Shown here one piece after another: positions 26,446 to 37,200 of a DNA stretch of 64,000 nt. The DNA is from CATOSP01 sp965205385. Its GTDB lineage: Bacteria; Chloroflexota; Dehalococcoidia; Lucifugimonadales; UBA3495. The position numbers were made by a program, and so were the translations under genes. The DNA is taken from positions 1,054,001 to 1,118,000 of the forward strand of contig CBDBGS010000008.1 of the NCBI GenBank assembly GCA_965205385.1, in the 5' to 3' direction. Under the pieces are notes generated by a model. That model was not told the DNA's origin. It did not search any database and saw nothing but the letters and a program-made list of their open reading frames with translations. Within the stretch, counting starts at the first letter, position 1. Every line of letters begins with the position of its first letter.

Positions 26446-27657
26446 CTAGATTACCCCCGCTCTGCGAAGGTCTGGTAGTTCATCGGGAGTGAGTCCCAGG
26501 TCGCCGCAGAGGATTTCTTGATTGTGCTGGCCCAGTAAGGGGGCTGGCTCGGGAGGCGTCCACGGTATGCCCGATACTCGGTAAGGGACCGTCGGATAGG
26601 TCAGCGGGCCCGTTCTGGGGTGGTCGATAGTTTGGAAAAAGTCCCTTGCGTTGAGCTGGGGCGACTCCATCAAGTCCTGGGCGTTCGCGTAATATGCGGC
26701 CGGGCAGCCGCTTGGGGCGACAAGGTCATAGATCTCGCGTTTTCCCAGGCTGGCCGCCCAGGGCCGGACATAGGAATTCAAAGCGTCTCCGTTGCGAATT
26801 CGGTCAGCCCTGGCGCTGAACCGGTCGTCCTCGCCGAGTTCGGGTTGACCCATGATTCCGGCGAGGGCGCGCCACTGATGGTCCTCCCTTGGGTAGAGCA
26901 TGACATAACCGTCGCGGCAGGGGAAAATTCCGCCGTACTCGTAGCTGCGAGAGCGATTGAACTCTCGGCCCTGGCTCAGGAATTGGGCCTGCTCCAGCCG
27001 GTTCATGCCAAGGGTGGCTTCCTGCCTGGAGATGTCGATGTGCTGGCCGGCTCCCAGAAACTCCCTGGCGTAGAGCGCGGCCACGGTGGCGGAAGAGGCC
27101 AATATGGCGGTGTCGAAATCTCCCAGGTTCGCTCCGGCGGTCACCGGGGCGCGGTCGGGAAAGGACTGGTAGGTCTGGCCCCCGGGAAGGGTGAACCCTT
27201 CGCCCGAGGCATGGAAGCTGTTAAGGTGGGAAGCCTTCCATGAGGCGTTCGGGCCGTCCTGTCCGTAGGGTGTGATGGAGACGTAGACCAGGGCAGGGTT
27301 GGACTCTTGGAGTGAGCCGTAGTCCAACCCCGATTGCCCCAATTCTCCGGGTTGATGGTCCTCGATCAACACATCGGCGTTCGAGGCCAACTTCAGGAAC
27401 AAATCACGGCCGGATGGGACCGAGGGGTCGAGGGTCACGCTGCGTTTGCCTGTGTTAAGAAATAGGAATAGGCCGCCCGCTTCCTGGTCCGGGATGTCAG
27501 CGGGAAAGGGTCCGATGCGCCGCACTGGATCACCGTAGCCGGGAGGCTCAATCTTGATGACTCTGGCGCCCAGGTCGGCCAGAAGCCGGGCGCAGTAAGG
27601 ACCTGCGATGCCTCCAGCGAATTCCAGGACCGAGATTCCGTCAAACGGAGCGGGCAA
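26446..27657 (-). CDS. CaiB/BaiF family CoA-transferase (second pair, upstream gene)
   Basis: A 403-residue class III CoA-transferase starting at TTG 27657 behind AAGGAG. GISVLEFAGGIAGPYCARLL, GARVIKIEPPGYGDPVRRIG and AGQHIDISRQEA identify it. The catalytic Asp appears present in ANLGDFDTAILASSATVAAL. It most resembles the gene at 955, sharing for example the order GD-P-RRIGPFP-PD near residue 45, so the two pairs probably arose from one ancestral pair. In this pair, unlike the first, both partners keep the aspartate. Confidence 0.9.
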   Translation of the reverse strand: MPAPFDGISVLEFAGGIAGPYCARLLADLGARVIKIEPPGYGDPVRRIGPFPADIPDQEAGGLFLFLNTGKRSVTLDPSVPSGRDLFLKLASNADVLIEDHQPGELGQSGLDYGSLQESNPALVYVSITPYGQDGPNASWKASHLNSFHASGEGFTLPGGQTYQSFPDRAPVTAGANLGDFDTAILASSATVAALYAREFLGAGQHIDISRQEATLGMNRLEQAQFLSQGREFNRSRSYEYGGIFPCRDGYVMLYPREDHQWRALAGIMGQPELGEDDRFSARADRIRNGDALNSYVRPWAASLGKREIYDLVAPSGCPAAYYANAQDLMESPQLNARDFFQTIDHPRTGPLTYPTVPYRVSGIPWTPPEPAPLLGQHNQEILCGDLGLTPDELPDLRRAGVI

Positions 27658-27814
27658 ATTGGGCTCCTTCGGTCGTCAATGATTAATACATGACCCAGTG
27701 ACTGAAACTGGGCGCTTGCATGATAAACGAAATCTGGCCGGTGTTGCACCCGGCAAAATATGATTGTGCATGACCACCGGAGCCCAGACTGCCGGGTGTA
27801 GTAGGATGGGCCGA

Positions 27815-27835
27815 CCAATATGCGGGTCATATTGG
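27815..27835. repeat. Inverted repeat CCAATATG-N5-CATATTGG in a divergent promoter region
   Basis: A perfect 8-bp inverted repeat with a 5-bp spacer between a CaiB/BaiF gene (minus) and an alpha/beta-hydrolase (plus). The symmetry and place suit an operator for a dimeric regulator of either gene; a hairpin in the short hydrolase leader is the alternative. Confidence 0.5.
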
Positions 27836-27868
27836 GGACCAAGTAGACAATCTCCGGAGGTGTACTTG

Positions 27869-28696
27869 ATGGAATCGAAATTTGTTCAGGCTGGGAGCGT
27901 AAGGCTGGAGTACTTGGAGGCTGGCGACGGCCCGGAAACAATTGTCCTGGTGCATGGCTACGCCTCCAACGCGGCCATCTGGCGTTATACGGTCCAGGGA
28001 CTGGCGGAGAAGGGGAATCTGAGGACCATCGCGTTTAACAACCGGGGTGCGGGAGAATCGGACCGCACCGAATCCGAAGCTGACTACAGCGTCGAGACTT
28101 TCGCAGACGACCTTTACAACGCGGTGCGGGCTCTGGGCCTTAGCGACTTCACCCTAGTGGGGCATTCGATGGGCGGCGCGACCGTGGCCCGGTACTCAGT
28201 GGACCATCAGGACACGATCAAGGCTTTGGCGCTGCTTAACTCCGCGCCGCTGAACGGGCGCACCTTGCCGCCTAACTGGGAAGCCGACTTGCGAGAGTCT
28301 TTTAACCAGGGTGGATTGACCAAAGGGGATATGGGGTTCAATGCTCCCCACATCACGGAGGACTTCATAGACGAGGTGACCAGCATAATCCTGCGGAATC
28401 CGGTTGAACGTGCGATCGGAGGCAGGCGTTCCATGTCGGGATTGCGGTTGCGGGAGCGGTTGGGTGAGATCAAGACACCCATATTGATCGTTGGGGGTGA
28501 TAAGGACACTACGGTTGGAGTGGATAACATCATCGCTGAATACTTCGCCCTGCCGGAAGGCTTGAGGCACCTTCACATGTTCCACGGTATAGGCCACTCG
28601 CCCAACGTGGAGGTCCCTAGGCGGTTCTCCGGGCTGTTGGCGCGGTTCGTGGATGAGGTGAATGCAGGTCACGCCGTGGAGATATCAGCGGACTAG
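27869..28696 (+). CDS. Alpha/beta-hydrolase fold protein
   Basis: A 275-residue hydrolase. VLVHGYASNAAIW forms the oxyanion loop, VGHSMGGATVARYS contains S100, GGDKDTTVG the acid and GIGHSPNVEVP the histidine. The start at ATG 27869 is set by CGGAGGTG at 27856-27862. It is a fuller match to the esterase/enol-lactonase type than the paralogue at 22713. A bidirectional terminator at 28902-28932 probably ends its transcript. The substrate is unknown. Confidence 0.9.
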   Translation: MESKFVQAGSVRLEYLEAGDGPETIVLVHGYASNAAIWRYTVQGLAEKGNLRTIAFNNRGAGESDRTESEADYSVETFADDLYNAVRALGLSDFTLVGHSMGGATVARYSVDHQDTIKALALLNSAPLNGRTLPPNWEADLRESFNQGGLTKGDMGFNAPHITEDFIDEVTSIILRNPVERAIGGRRSMSGLRLRERLGEIKTPILIVGGDKDTTVGVDNIIAEYFALPEGLRHLHMFHGIGHSPNVEVPRRFSGLLARFVDEVNAGHAVEISAD

Positions 28697-28901
28697 ATAG
28701 GACTCAGAGGAATTAGTCCGGGTACGACGGGTTGGACATTCGGAGCGTTAGGGCAACCGTTTCTGCATTGAGATAGTGGCCTAAGGTTTCGCGTTTCTGG
28801 GGGAAGTACATTCCCAGAGAGAGGAGGTCCAAACCGCCGCCAAATCCAGTCTACGGGCGGCTGTCGTGGTGAGGGCGGGTATTGTGAAAATTGAAGGCAA
28901 C

Positions 28902-28932
28902 AAAAAAGCCTCGAATCCTTTCGAGGCTTTTT
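28902..28932. terminator. Bidirectional intrinsic terminator
   Basis: GCCTCGAA (28908-28915), loop TCCT, TTCGAGGC (28920-28927), flanked by A6 on the left and T5 on the right. It can stop both the plus-strand hydrolase transcript and the minus-strand 16S transcript, so the rRNA unit ends here without a 23S gene. Confidence 0.9.
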
Positions 28933-28971
28933 GGCACTTTAACGGCTGGATAGCGGAAGGGAGCGTAGGTT
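28933..28971 (-). other. 3' arm of the 16S precursor processing stem
   Basis: The transcript of this segment pairs with the 16S leader at 30681-30718. GGCACTTTAAC (28933-28943) is an exact reverse complement of 30708-30718, and pairing continues for about 25 more bases with G-U pairs and a few A-C mismatches. Such flank-flank stems are RNase III substrates in bacteria. Confidence 0.8.
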
Positions 28972-29156
28972 GTTTTAGCGAGTGAGTACCGGTCTAAGAC
29001 CGGGTAACGGCGGGCTTTCTCAGGGAACCGTTCCTTCCACCGGGGAGCATAGCTCAACCAACTGGTTTCTGGAGCGGAACACCCAACCGTTCGACCTGGG
29101 AGTTGGGCCTAACCTCCGCACCGGTGTGGACCAATGCAACAGGTCAGACCGTAGCT

Positions 29157-30678
<1,522 letters not shown>

Positions 30679-30680
30679 AA

Positions 30681-30718
30681 AACCTAGCTCTCTTCCACTA
30701 TTCAACTGTTAAAGTGCC
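30681..30718 (-). other. 5' arm of the 16S precursor processing stem
   Basis: This leader segment lies just before the mature 16S 5' end and pairs with 28933-28971 across the whole gene, through an 11-bp perfect core and an imperfect extension. It supports processing of 16S as an independent precursor. Confidence 0.8.
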
Positions 30719-30748
30719 TACGCCGCCCCAGGGGGCCACGGTCTGACT

Positions 30749-30777
30749 AGTATACTTACGGCCTCCCACCCTGTCAA
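30749..30777 (-). promoter_or_regulatory. rRNA promoter
   Basis: On the minus strand a consensus -35 TTGACA (30772-30777), a 17-bp spacer and -10 TATACT (30749-30754), with A/T-rich sequence farther upstream that could act as an UP element. Transcription would start near 30742, about 60 nt before mature 16S. It is one of the best-matching promoters in the window, as expected for rRNA. Confidence 0.85.
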
Positions 30778-30830
30778 CCCAATTTACGCTCAATTGTTAC
30801 ATTTGTTTTTCGCGCCCCGGCGCCCTCCGC

Positions 30831-30859
30831 TTGAGACACGGTCAACCGCAATATATAAT
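30831..30859 (+). promoter_or_regulatory. thiL-operon promoter, probably giving a leaderless mRNA
   Basis: TTGAGA (30831-30836), a 17-bp spacer and a perfect TATAAT (30854-30859). The start point would be about 30866, only 3 nt before the thiL ATG at 30869, and no ribosome-binding site precedes that ATG. Confidence 0.75.
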
Positions 30860-30868
30860 CCCTCAGAT

Positions 30869-31897
30869 ATGAAGATTCGGGAACTTGGCGAGTTCGGCGT
30901 GATCGAGCTGCTTAATGACATGGTGGTCCGCCACCGCGCGGGGCCGGACAACGCCTCCCCCTTCTCATTCAAACTCCAGGTGGATACGGGCGACGACACG
31001 GCGGCCTGGAAGACCGGCCCCGCGATAGAGCTCTTCACCACTGATACTGTAGTCGAAGGGGTCCACTTTACGAGGGAGACCACTCCCTGGAGGGACCTTG
31101 GCTGGAAGTCGATTGCCTCCAACGTTAGCGACATCGCGGCGATGGGCGGGCTTCCTCTATATGCTCTGGTTACTCTCGGCCTACCCCCCGATACGGAAGT
31201 AGAGGATATCCAACTCCTATACGAGGGCATGTTGGAGATCTGCAACCGCTACGGAGTCGCCATCATCGGCGGCGACATGGTCCGATCCCCCGTGGCCTTC
31301 ATCACCGTTGGCTTGACTGGAGTACACGGAGGAGAGCCAATGCTCCGCACCACCGCCAAGGTGGGCGATCAGGTGGCGGTGACCGGATTCCTGGGGGACT
31401 CTGGAGGCGGGTTGCAACTGATGCTCGCCGAACAGGAAGTCTCAGACCTGCCGCTGCGGGTTACGGTTGACGCCGCCGATTATCTGCGGTGGCGTCACCG
31501 CAGACCAGAACCAGCGGTGGCTGACGGACGCACCCTGGTGGAAGCGGGCGTGACTACGGCTATGGACGTCAGCGACGGGCTCGCCGACGACCTGGGTAAG
31601 CTTTGCCGGGCCAGCGGGCTGGCGGCCCGAATCGATGCCCACCGAATCCCCGTGCACCCTCATTTGATGGAGTCTTTCCCGGAGCGGTACGTGGACCTGG
31701 CCCTATACGGAGGAGAAGACTACATTCTGATATTCACTGCGGCTCCCCGGGTCATTCAGACGGTGTTGCCCAAATTGTCGCCATCCGCGGCGGTGATTGG
31801 AGAGATTACCTCCGGCGAACCGGGGAGCGTGACCATCGTAGACGTTTCCGGGGCCGAGATCACTCCGGGCGCCGGCGGCTGGGACCACTTCCGGTAA
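30869..31897 (+). CDS. thiL: Thiamine-monophosphate kinase
   Basis: A 342-residue PurM-fold kinase that makes thiamine diphosphate. LGEFGVIELL opens the protein; DTGDDTAAW, TTDTVVEGVHFTRETTPWRDLGWK, SNVSDIAAMGGLP, GGDMVRSP and MDVSDGLADDLGKLC are its metal- and ATP-binding motifs. ATG 30869 is chosen by alignment and promoter position; a longer upstream frame would begin before the promoter. It heads a close-packed run with tsaE and tsaB. Thiamine diphosphate is the cofactor of the E1 enzyme encoded at 10406-12447. Confidence 0.95.
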   Translation: MKIRELGEFGVIELLNDMVVRHRAGPDNASPFSFKLQVDTGDDTAAWKTGPAIELFTTDTVVEGVHFTRETTPWRDLGWKSIASNVSDIAAMGGLPLYALVTLGLPPDTEVEDIQLLYEGMLEICNRYGVAIIGGDMVRSPVAFITVGLTGVHGGEPMLRTTAKVGDQVAVTGFLGDSGGGLQLMLAEQEVSDLPLRVTVDAADYLRWRHRRPEPAVADGRTLVEAGVTTAMDVSDGLADDLGKLCRASGLAARIDAHRIPVHPHLMESFPERYVDLALYGGEDYILIFTAAPRVIQTVLPKLSPSAAVIGEITSGEPGSVTIVDVSGAEITPGAGGWDHFR

Positions 31898-31900
31898 TCG

Positions 31901-32398
31901 ATGCCCTCCGATTTGCGCATCCTCACCAACAACCCCGAAGAGACCCAGGCCGTTGGACGGGTCTTGGGTGAGAACGCCCAGCCCGGCGATATATTCCTTC
32001 TGTCCGGACCCCTCGGAGCGGGCAAGACCTGTCTGACACAGGGAATCGCAATGGGTTTGGACGTGGCTGGATACGTTCGAAGCCCAACCTTCGTCCTAAT
32101 GACGCGCTACCGGGGACGGCTGCCTTTGCATCACATCGACTTATACCGGTTGGGTGGGCCGGAGGAAGTTTGGGACCTGGGGTTGGAAGAACAGTTGTTT
32201 GGCGACGGCGTCTGCGTGATCGAGTGGGCTGACAGGGCGCTTGACCTGTTCCCGGCTCAATCTCTAGGTGTGTCCTTGGACTATAAAGGTGCGGGAGATC
32301 AGCGGACCATTTCATTCCATCAGTGTCCCGAGAGTTTCAATACTGTATTGATGCAACTCGAGGGTTTTGGCACCCTTTCCAGGGAGGTCCAGAGCTAG
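31901..32398 (+). CDS. tsaE: tRNA threonylcarbamoyladenosine biosynthesis ATPase TsaE
   Basis: A 165-residue P-loop protein. Walker A is GPLGAGKT (36-43), followed by GYVRSPTFVLM and the Walker-B-like HHIDLYRL, then the conserved VIEWADRALDLFP. TsaE drives the t6A37 complex with TsaB and TsaD. It begins 3 nt after thiL and is directly followed by tsaB, so the order thiL-tsaE-tsaB is a compact operon. tsaD is not in the window. Confidence 0.95.
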   Translation: MPSDLRILTNNPEETQAVGRVLGENAQPGDIFLLSGPLGAGKTCLTQGIAMGLDVAGYVRSPTFVLMTRYRGRLPLHHIDLYRLGGPEEVWDLGLEEQLFGDGVCVIEWADRALDLFPAQSLGVSLDYKGAGDQRTISFHQCPESFNTVLMQLEGFGTLSREVQS

Positions 32399-33091
32399 TT
32401 GCTGCTGGCGATAGACACTTCCACTAGGTACGCCGGAATAGCGTTGGCCGATGACCGGCGCGTGATCGACCTTCAGGCCTGGCATTCCACGGTCAACCAC
32501 ACCTCCGAGCTTATGCCAGCGGTCGCTCATCTTCTTGGTCGTCGCGGTCTGAAACCAGCCTCACTCGACGCGGTTGCCGTTGCCCTTGGGCCGGGCGGAT
32601 TCAGCTCGCTTAGGGTGGGGGTAAGCGCCGCGAAGGGCATGGCCCTGGCGGGCCGGCTTCCGCTGCTCGGCGTTGGAACACTGGACCTGGAGGCGCATCC
32701 TTACTCCGAATCCGGCAAGTTGGTTTGTCCCATGCTCGACGCCGGAAGAGGAGAGGTGGCGTCGGCGTTAATGGGTGCGGATGGAGTTCGCGTCCGAGAG
32801 GACAAGATCTGCCTACCCGGCGATTTAATGGACTCAGTGTCCGGGGTAACTCTTTACTGTGGTGAAGGAGTCGGCCCTCATGCCGACTTCATAAAGGAAC
32901 AAATGGGTACGAAGGCGGTCGTAATCAACTGGTCCGGTCCTGCTTCCCGACTGAACGCCCTCGTGGAGATCGCCCGGCAGCGCCTGGAGCTAGGAGACCA
33001 AGACGACCTGGCGACGTTGCAACCTTACTATTTGCGCATGCCCAGCATAGGGGCGCCCAAGCAAAGGGGCCGCGTGCCGCAGGGGTCGTAG
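32399..33091 (+). CDS. tsaB: tRNA threonylcarbamoyladenosine biosynthesis protein TsaB
   Basis: A 230-residue ASKHA-fold protein. LAIDTSTRYAGIALADD is the phosphate-1 motif, HTSELMPAVAHLL follows, and VAVALGPGGFSSLRVGVSAA is the TsaB hallmark. The start is TTG at 32399, immediately after the tsaE stop (TAG-TTG), with GGGAGG about 13 nt before it. It scaffolds TsaD and TsaE in t6A synthesis. As in TsaB proteins generally, the metal-binding histidines of TsaD are absent. Confidence 0.94.
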   Translation: MLLAIDTSTRYAGIALADDRRVIDLQAWHSTVNHTSELMPAVAHLLGRRGLKPASLDAVAVALGPGGFSSLRVGVSAAKGMALAGRLPLLGVGTLDLEAHPYSESGKLVCPMLDAGRGEVASALMGADGVRVREDKICLPGDLMDSVSGVTLYCGEGVGPHADFIKEQMGTKAVVINWSGPASRLNALVEIARQRLELGDQDDLATLQPYYLRMPSIGAPKQRGRVPQGS

Positions 33092-33159
33092 GAGACCGCG
33101 AAAGCACCCATGGTCCGGTCCAAACGTATCAATTCAGAGGATAGGAAACGAAAGAGTTT

Positions 33160-33612
33160 ATGGAGCGAACACTGGTCCTGGTAAAGCCCGATGGAGTCCA
33201 ACGAAGTCTTTCCGGCGAGGTAATCCGCCGACTGGAGCAACGGGGACTCAAGCTTGCCGCGCTGAAGCTAATGCGGTTGGACGACGCCACTGCAAGGGAA
33301 CATTACGGGGAACACGTGCAGCGGCCGTTCTTCGCGGGACTGGTCAGTTTCATTACCTCCGGTCCCTTGGTGGCCATGGTCTGGGAGGCTGACGACGCGG
33401 TGGAGATAGTCCGAAACACGATGGGGACGACGAACCCCACGGGAGCCGCCCCCGGCACGATCCGGGGTGACCTGGGTGTGAACATCGGGAGGAACCTCGT
33501 GCACGGCTCGGATAGCGTCGAGTCGGCAAAGCGTGAGATCGACCTATTCTTCCGGCCAGAAGAGATACTGGACTATACGCGCAGCGCCGATCCCTGGATT
33601 ATAGAACCCTAA
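33160..33612 (+). CDS. ndk: Nucleoside diphosphate kinase
   Basis: A 150-residue enzyme that balances NTP pools. ERTLVLVKPDGVQR at the N-terminus and GVNIGRNLVHGSDSVESAKR with the phospho-histidine H115 define it. AGGAAACG precedes the ATG. It follows tsaB by 68 nt and its 3' end overlaps that of the opposite-strand rsfS by 14 bp. Confidence 0.96.
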   Translation: MERTLVLVKPDGVQRSLSGEVIRRLEQRGLKLAALKLMRLDDATAREHYGEHVQRPFFAGLVSFITSGPLVAMVWEADDAVEIVRNTMGTTNPTGAAPGTIRGDLGVNIGRNLVHGSDSVESAKREIDLFFRPEEILDYTRSADPWIIEP

Positions 33613-33943
33613 CGACCTGGGCTCCCCTGGACCAGAGACGCTCCAACTCGTAGAACTCCCGTTCCTCGGGTCCCATGATGTGGACGACCACGTCGCTGAA
33701 GTCTATCAGCACCCAGCCGGAGGCCGCCGCGCCCTCCCTGTGGAAACGGCTGACCTGCGAGGCCTTCAACGCCTGGGTCAGGTCTTCTTCCAGGGCCTCG
33801 ATCTGCCTGGTGGATTCCGCCGTCATAATGACGAAATAATCCGCAAAAGGGGCCACCTCGCGCAGGTCCAGCATGAGGATATCCTCCGCTAGCTTCTCAG
33901 AGGCGACCTCTACCACCATTTGGGCAACTTCCGTCGAATCCAG
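33599..33943 (-). CDS. rsfS: Ribosomal silencing factor RsfS (Iojap/YbeB), probable CTG start
   Basis: A 114-residue protein that blocks subunit joining by binding L14. EDILMLDLREVAPFADYFVI, SRQIEALEEDL (with TRQIEALEEDL visible) and GWVLIDFSDVVVHIM are family features. RsfS proteins begin MDSxE; here the matching residues are encoded CTG GAT TCG ACG GAA at 33943. AGGGAGG lies 8 nt before this CTG, and a promoter at 33984-34012 would start transcription near 33977. The nearest in-frame ATG, at 34021, would be upstream of that promoter. CTG is therefore the best start. Confidence 0.88.
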   Translation of the reverse strand: MDSTEVAQMVVEVASEKLAEDILMLDLREVAPFADYFVIMTAESTRQIEALEEDLTQALKASQVSRFHREGAAASGWVLIDFSDVVVHIMGPEEREFYELERLWSRGAQVVRVL

Positions 33944-33983
33944 TATATAATCCTCCCTAATATCGTATGAAACGTTTGGTATG

Positions 33984-34012
33984 AGTATAGCTTGACGCCA
34001 TGTTACGGTCAA
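33984..34012 (-). promoter_or_regulatory. rsfS promoter
   Basis: On the minus strand TTGACC (34007-34012), 17 bp, TATACT (33984-33989). The predicted start near 33977 leaves a leader of about 34 nt with AGGGAGG before CTG 33943. Confidence 0.7.
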
Positions 34013-34024
34013 CAGGGGCATGCC

Positions 34025-34042
34025 TGTAACAAAATTGTTACA
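34025..34042. repeat. 18-bp palindrome TGTAACAA-AA-TTGTTACA
   Basis: A perfect 8-bp inverted repeat with a 2-bp centre between the divergent rsfS and gltB genes, just upstream of the rsfS -35. The half AATTGTTACAT recurs near 30792-30802 in the region between the 16S and thiL promoters. It looks like an operator for a dimeric regulator. Confidence 0.6.
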
Positions 34043-34095
34043 TGTCGATTTGGGATTTTAACGGCCCAGGTCTACTCATACAAGAGAGCCGAGAG

Positions 34096-34101
34096 TATAA
34101 T
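34096..34101 (+). promoter_or_regulatory. -10 element candidate for gltB
   Basis: A perfect TATAAT, but the -35 position (34073-34078) is poor, so an activator may be needed. The leader to the gltB ATG would be about 155 nt. Confidence 0.4.
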
Positions 34102-34262
34102 GCTACGCATCCCCCAAAAGTTTGTGATACATTTAACAAATTCCCGGGCGACCCCCGGGGCGTACGGCCATTGGTGGAGAACGGCGTGTTGGGTGGCGGA
34201 TCGTGGACGGTCCACCGCAGGTGCCGAACCCCGGGTCGGCGCTGTCAGTAGATAGTTAGGTT

Positions 34263-37200
34263 ATGGACGCGTTAAGTGAGTTAGCCCAATACGGATTGTA
34301 TACCCCGGACCTGGAGCACGATAGTTGCGGTGTCGGTCTCGTCGCCAACGTCAAGGGCGAGAAGACCCACCAGATTGTCACCGAATCGCTTCAGGTCCTA
34401 ATAAATTTGGGGCACCGCGGCGCCTGCGGGCGAGACCCGGAGACTGGCGACGGAGCGGGCATCCTATTCCAAATGCCGGACGCGTTTTTACGAAACCAAT
34501 GTGCCACATTGGGCATCTCTCTACCGCCTCCCGGTAGATACGGCGTAGGAATGCTTTTCCTCCCACCTGAGGACGAAGCCGAGAGCAAATGCCGAAACCT
34601 GGTGGAAAGAGTCGTCTCCGATGAGGGGTTGGAGCTTATCGGATGGCGGGACGTGCCCACCGACCCGACTCAAATCGGGACGGATGCCCGGGCAGTTTGC
34701 CCCCGGATCAGGCAGGTGTTTGTCTCTGCGGGAGACTTGGACCGGGAGCGGCTTGAACGGAAGTTCTACGTAATCCGCAAGGTGATAGAGCATTCCATGG
34801 CCAACGCCGGGATTACGGACGAAGAAGCGGACTACTTCTATATCTGCAGCATGTCCGCCAATACCATCGTGTACAAGGGCTTGCTGATGGCCCACCAGAT
34901 CTCCGGGTTCTACCCGGACTTGGCCGACGAGGATTTGGCCAGCGCATTTGCGTTGGTCCACTCCCGCTTCAGCACCAATACCCTTGGGCATTGGAAGCTT
35001 GCTCACCCGTACCGTTACCTGGCCCACAACGGGGAAATCAATACCCTGCGGGGCAACCTGAACTGGATGCATGCCAGAGAATCCCAGTTCGAGTCGCCGT
35101 TGTTCGGCGACGACATGAAAAAAATTCCTCCAGTCATGACCCCTGGCGCCAGCGACACAGCCTCCATCGACAACGCCCTCGAACTATTGCTAATGACCGG
35201 CCGCGATCTCGCCCACTCGATGCTCATGTTGATCCCGGAAGCCTGGGACCAGCACGAGACGATGTCCCAGGAGCGCAGAGACTTCTACGAGTACCATTCC
35301 TGCTTGATGGAGCCCTGGGACGGCCCGGCGATGATCGTCGCGTCCAACGGGCACCACATCTGCGGTTTCCTGGACCGGAATGGACTGCGGCCTTTCCGTT
35401 ACCTGGTGACTTTCGACGACAAGCTGGTAATGGCCTCGGAGACCGGTGTGCTGGACATTCCAGCCTCCAGCGTGAAGGAGAAGGGCCGTCTCCAGCCCGG
35501 ACGCATGTTCCTGGTTGACCTGGAGCAGGGACGCATCATCGTAGACGAAGAGATGAAGCGGGACCTTGCCAGCCGCCAGCCCTACGGCCAGTGGCTCAAA
35601 GACAACAAAGTGTCGTTGGACGACCTTCCAACCCCGGATATGGCGCGCGCCTCCTATCTCACCAACGGCTCGGACCGAAGCGCAGGCGGTACGGCGGATA
35701 TCCAGCAATTGCAAAGGGCGTTCGGTTATACGATCGAAGAACTGCGGATGCTCACTGCCCCTATGGCGTTGAACGGCGCTGAGGCCGTGGGTTCCATGGG
35801 CAACGACGCTCCGTTGGCGGTATTGTCCGACGAAAACCAGCTACTGTTTAACTATTTTAAGCAGTTATTTGCCCAGGTGACCAATCCTCCCCTGGACGCC
35901 ATTCGCGAAGACCTGGTGACCTCCGTGGAGGCGTTCATCGGAAGGGAACAGAACCTCTTCGAGGAGACTCCCGAGCATTGCCACCAACTCAAGCTGAAGT
36001 CTCCGTTAATTAGCAACGAGGAATTTGAGAAGATCCGCCGAATTGACGCGGGGAGCATTCAGTCGGTTACCCTCTCAACCCTGTTCGACACTCAGGCCGG
36101 CCCAGGGGCCATGAAAGCGGCCCTGGAAAAGCTGGCCGAACAGGCGTCGCAGGCCATCGCCGAGGGCCACTGCATCATCATCCTGTCAGACCGGAATGTG
36201 GACTCCCGCTGGGCCCCCATCCCCAGCCTGTTGTCGACCTCCGCCGTGCACCACCACCTGATCCGGGAGGGCACCCGCACCAAGGCCGGGCTGGTTGTGG
36301 AGTCCGGCGAGCCCCGTGAAGTACACCATTTCTCGCTCCTTGTAGGCTACGGAGCGGGGGCCATCAACCCCTACCTGGCGCTGGACACAGTACAGGAGAT
36401 GGCGGAGTCCGGTGAGTTAAATGGAACCAAGCCGGACTACGCGGCCAAGAACTTCCTCAAGGCCAACGAAAAGGGCATGCTCAAGGTGATGTCCAAGATG
36501 GGTATTTCCACGGTGCAGAGCTACCGGGGAGCCCAAATCTTCGAGGCCATCGGACTCTCCCAGGAGTTGATCGACCAGTACTTCACCTGGACCCCGTCAC
36601 GCATCGAGGGTATCGGCTTGGATGCGGTTGAAGATGAGACGCTGGAACGCCACCGGGCTGCGTTCTCCGAAGAGCAGCCCGCCGAGACTCGGGAGCTGCC
36701 GATGGGCGGCTTCTACCAGTGGCGCCGCGACGGTGAGTTCCATCAGTGGAACCCCGAGTCGATCGCCAAGCTCCAGTTCGCCGCCCGCGCCAAAAGCTGG
36801 GAGGCATATAGGGAATTCGCCGCTCTCTCCAACGACCAGTCCAGAAAGATGGCCACCCTTCGCGGGCTGCTTGAGTTTAAGAGCGTTCTGCCTTCGGTCC
36901 CTCTGGACGAGGTAGAGCCCGCTTCCGAGATAGTAAAACGGTTCGCGACCGGAGCGGTCTCTCTGGGCTCCATTAGCAAGGAAGCCCATGAGACCATGGC
37001 TATCGCCATGAACCGTCTTGGGGCCAGGAGCAACACGGGCGAAGGCGGTGAGGACTTCAACCGGTACACGCCGGACGCCAACGGTGACTCGCGCAGCAGC
37101 GCGGTTAAGCAGGTAGCCTCCGGACGGTTCGGAGTCACGCCCAACTATCTAGTCAACGCCACGGACCTGCAGATCAAGATGGCCCAGGGTTCCAAACCCG

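Noticed and set aside
33944..34021. ATG 34021 as the rsfS start
   Set aside because: It lies upstream of the apparent promoter, lacks a ribosome-binding site, and the added 26 residues do not match the family.
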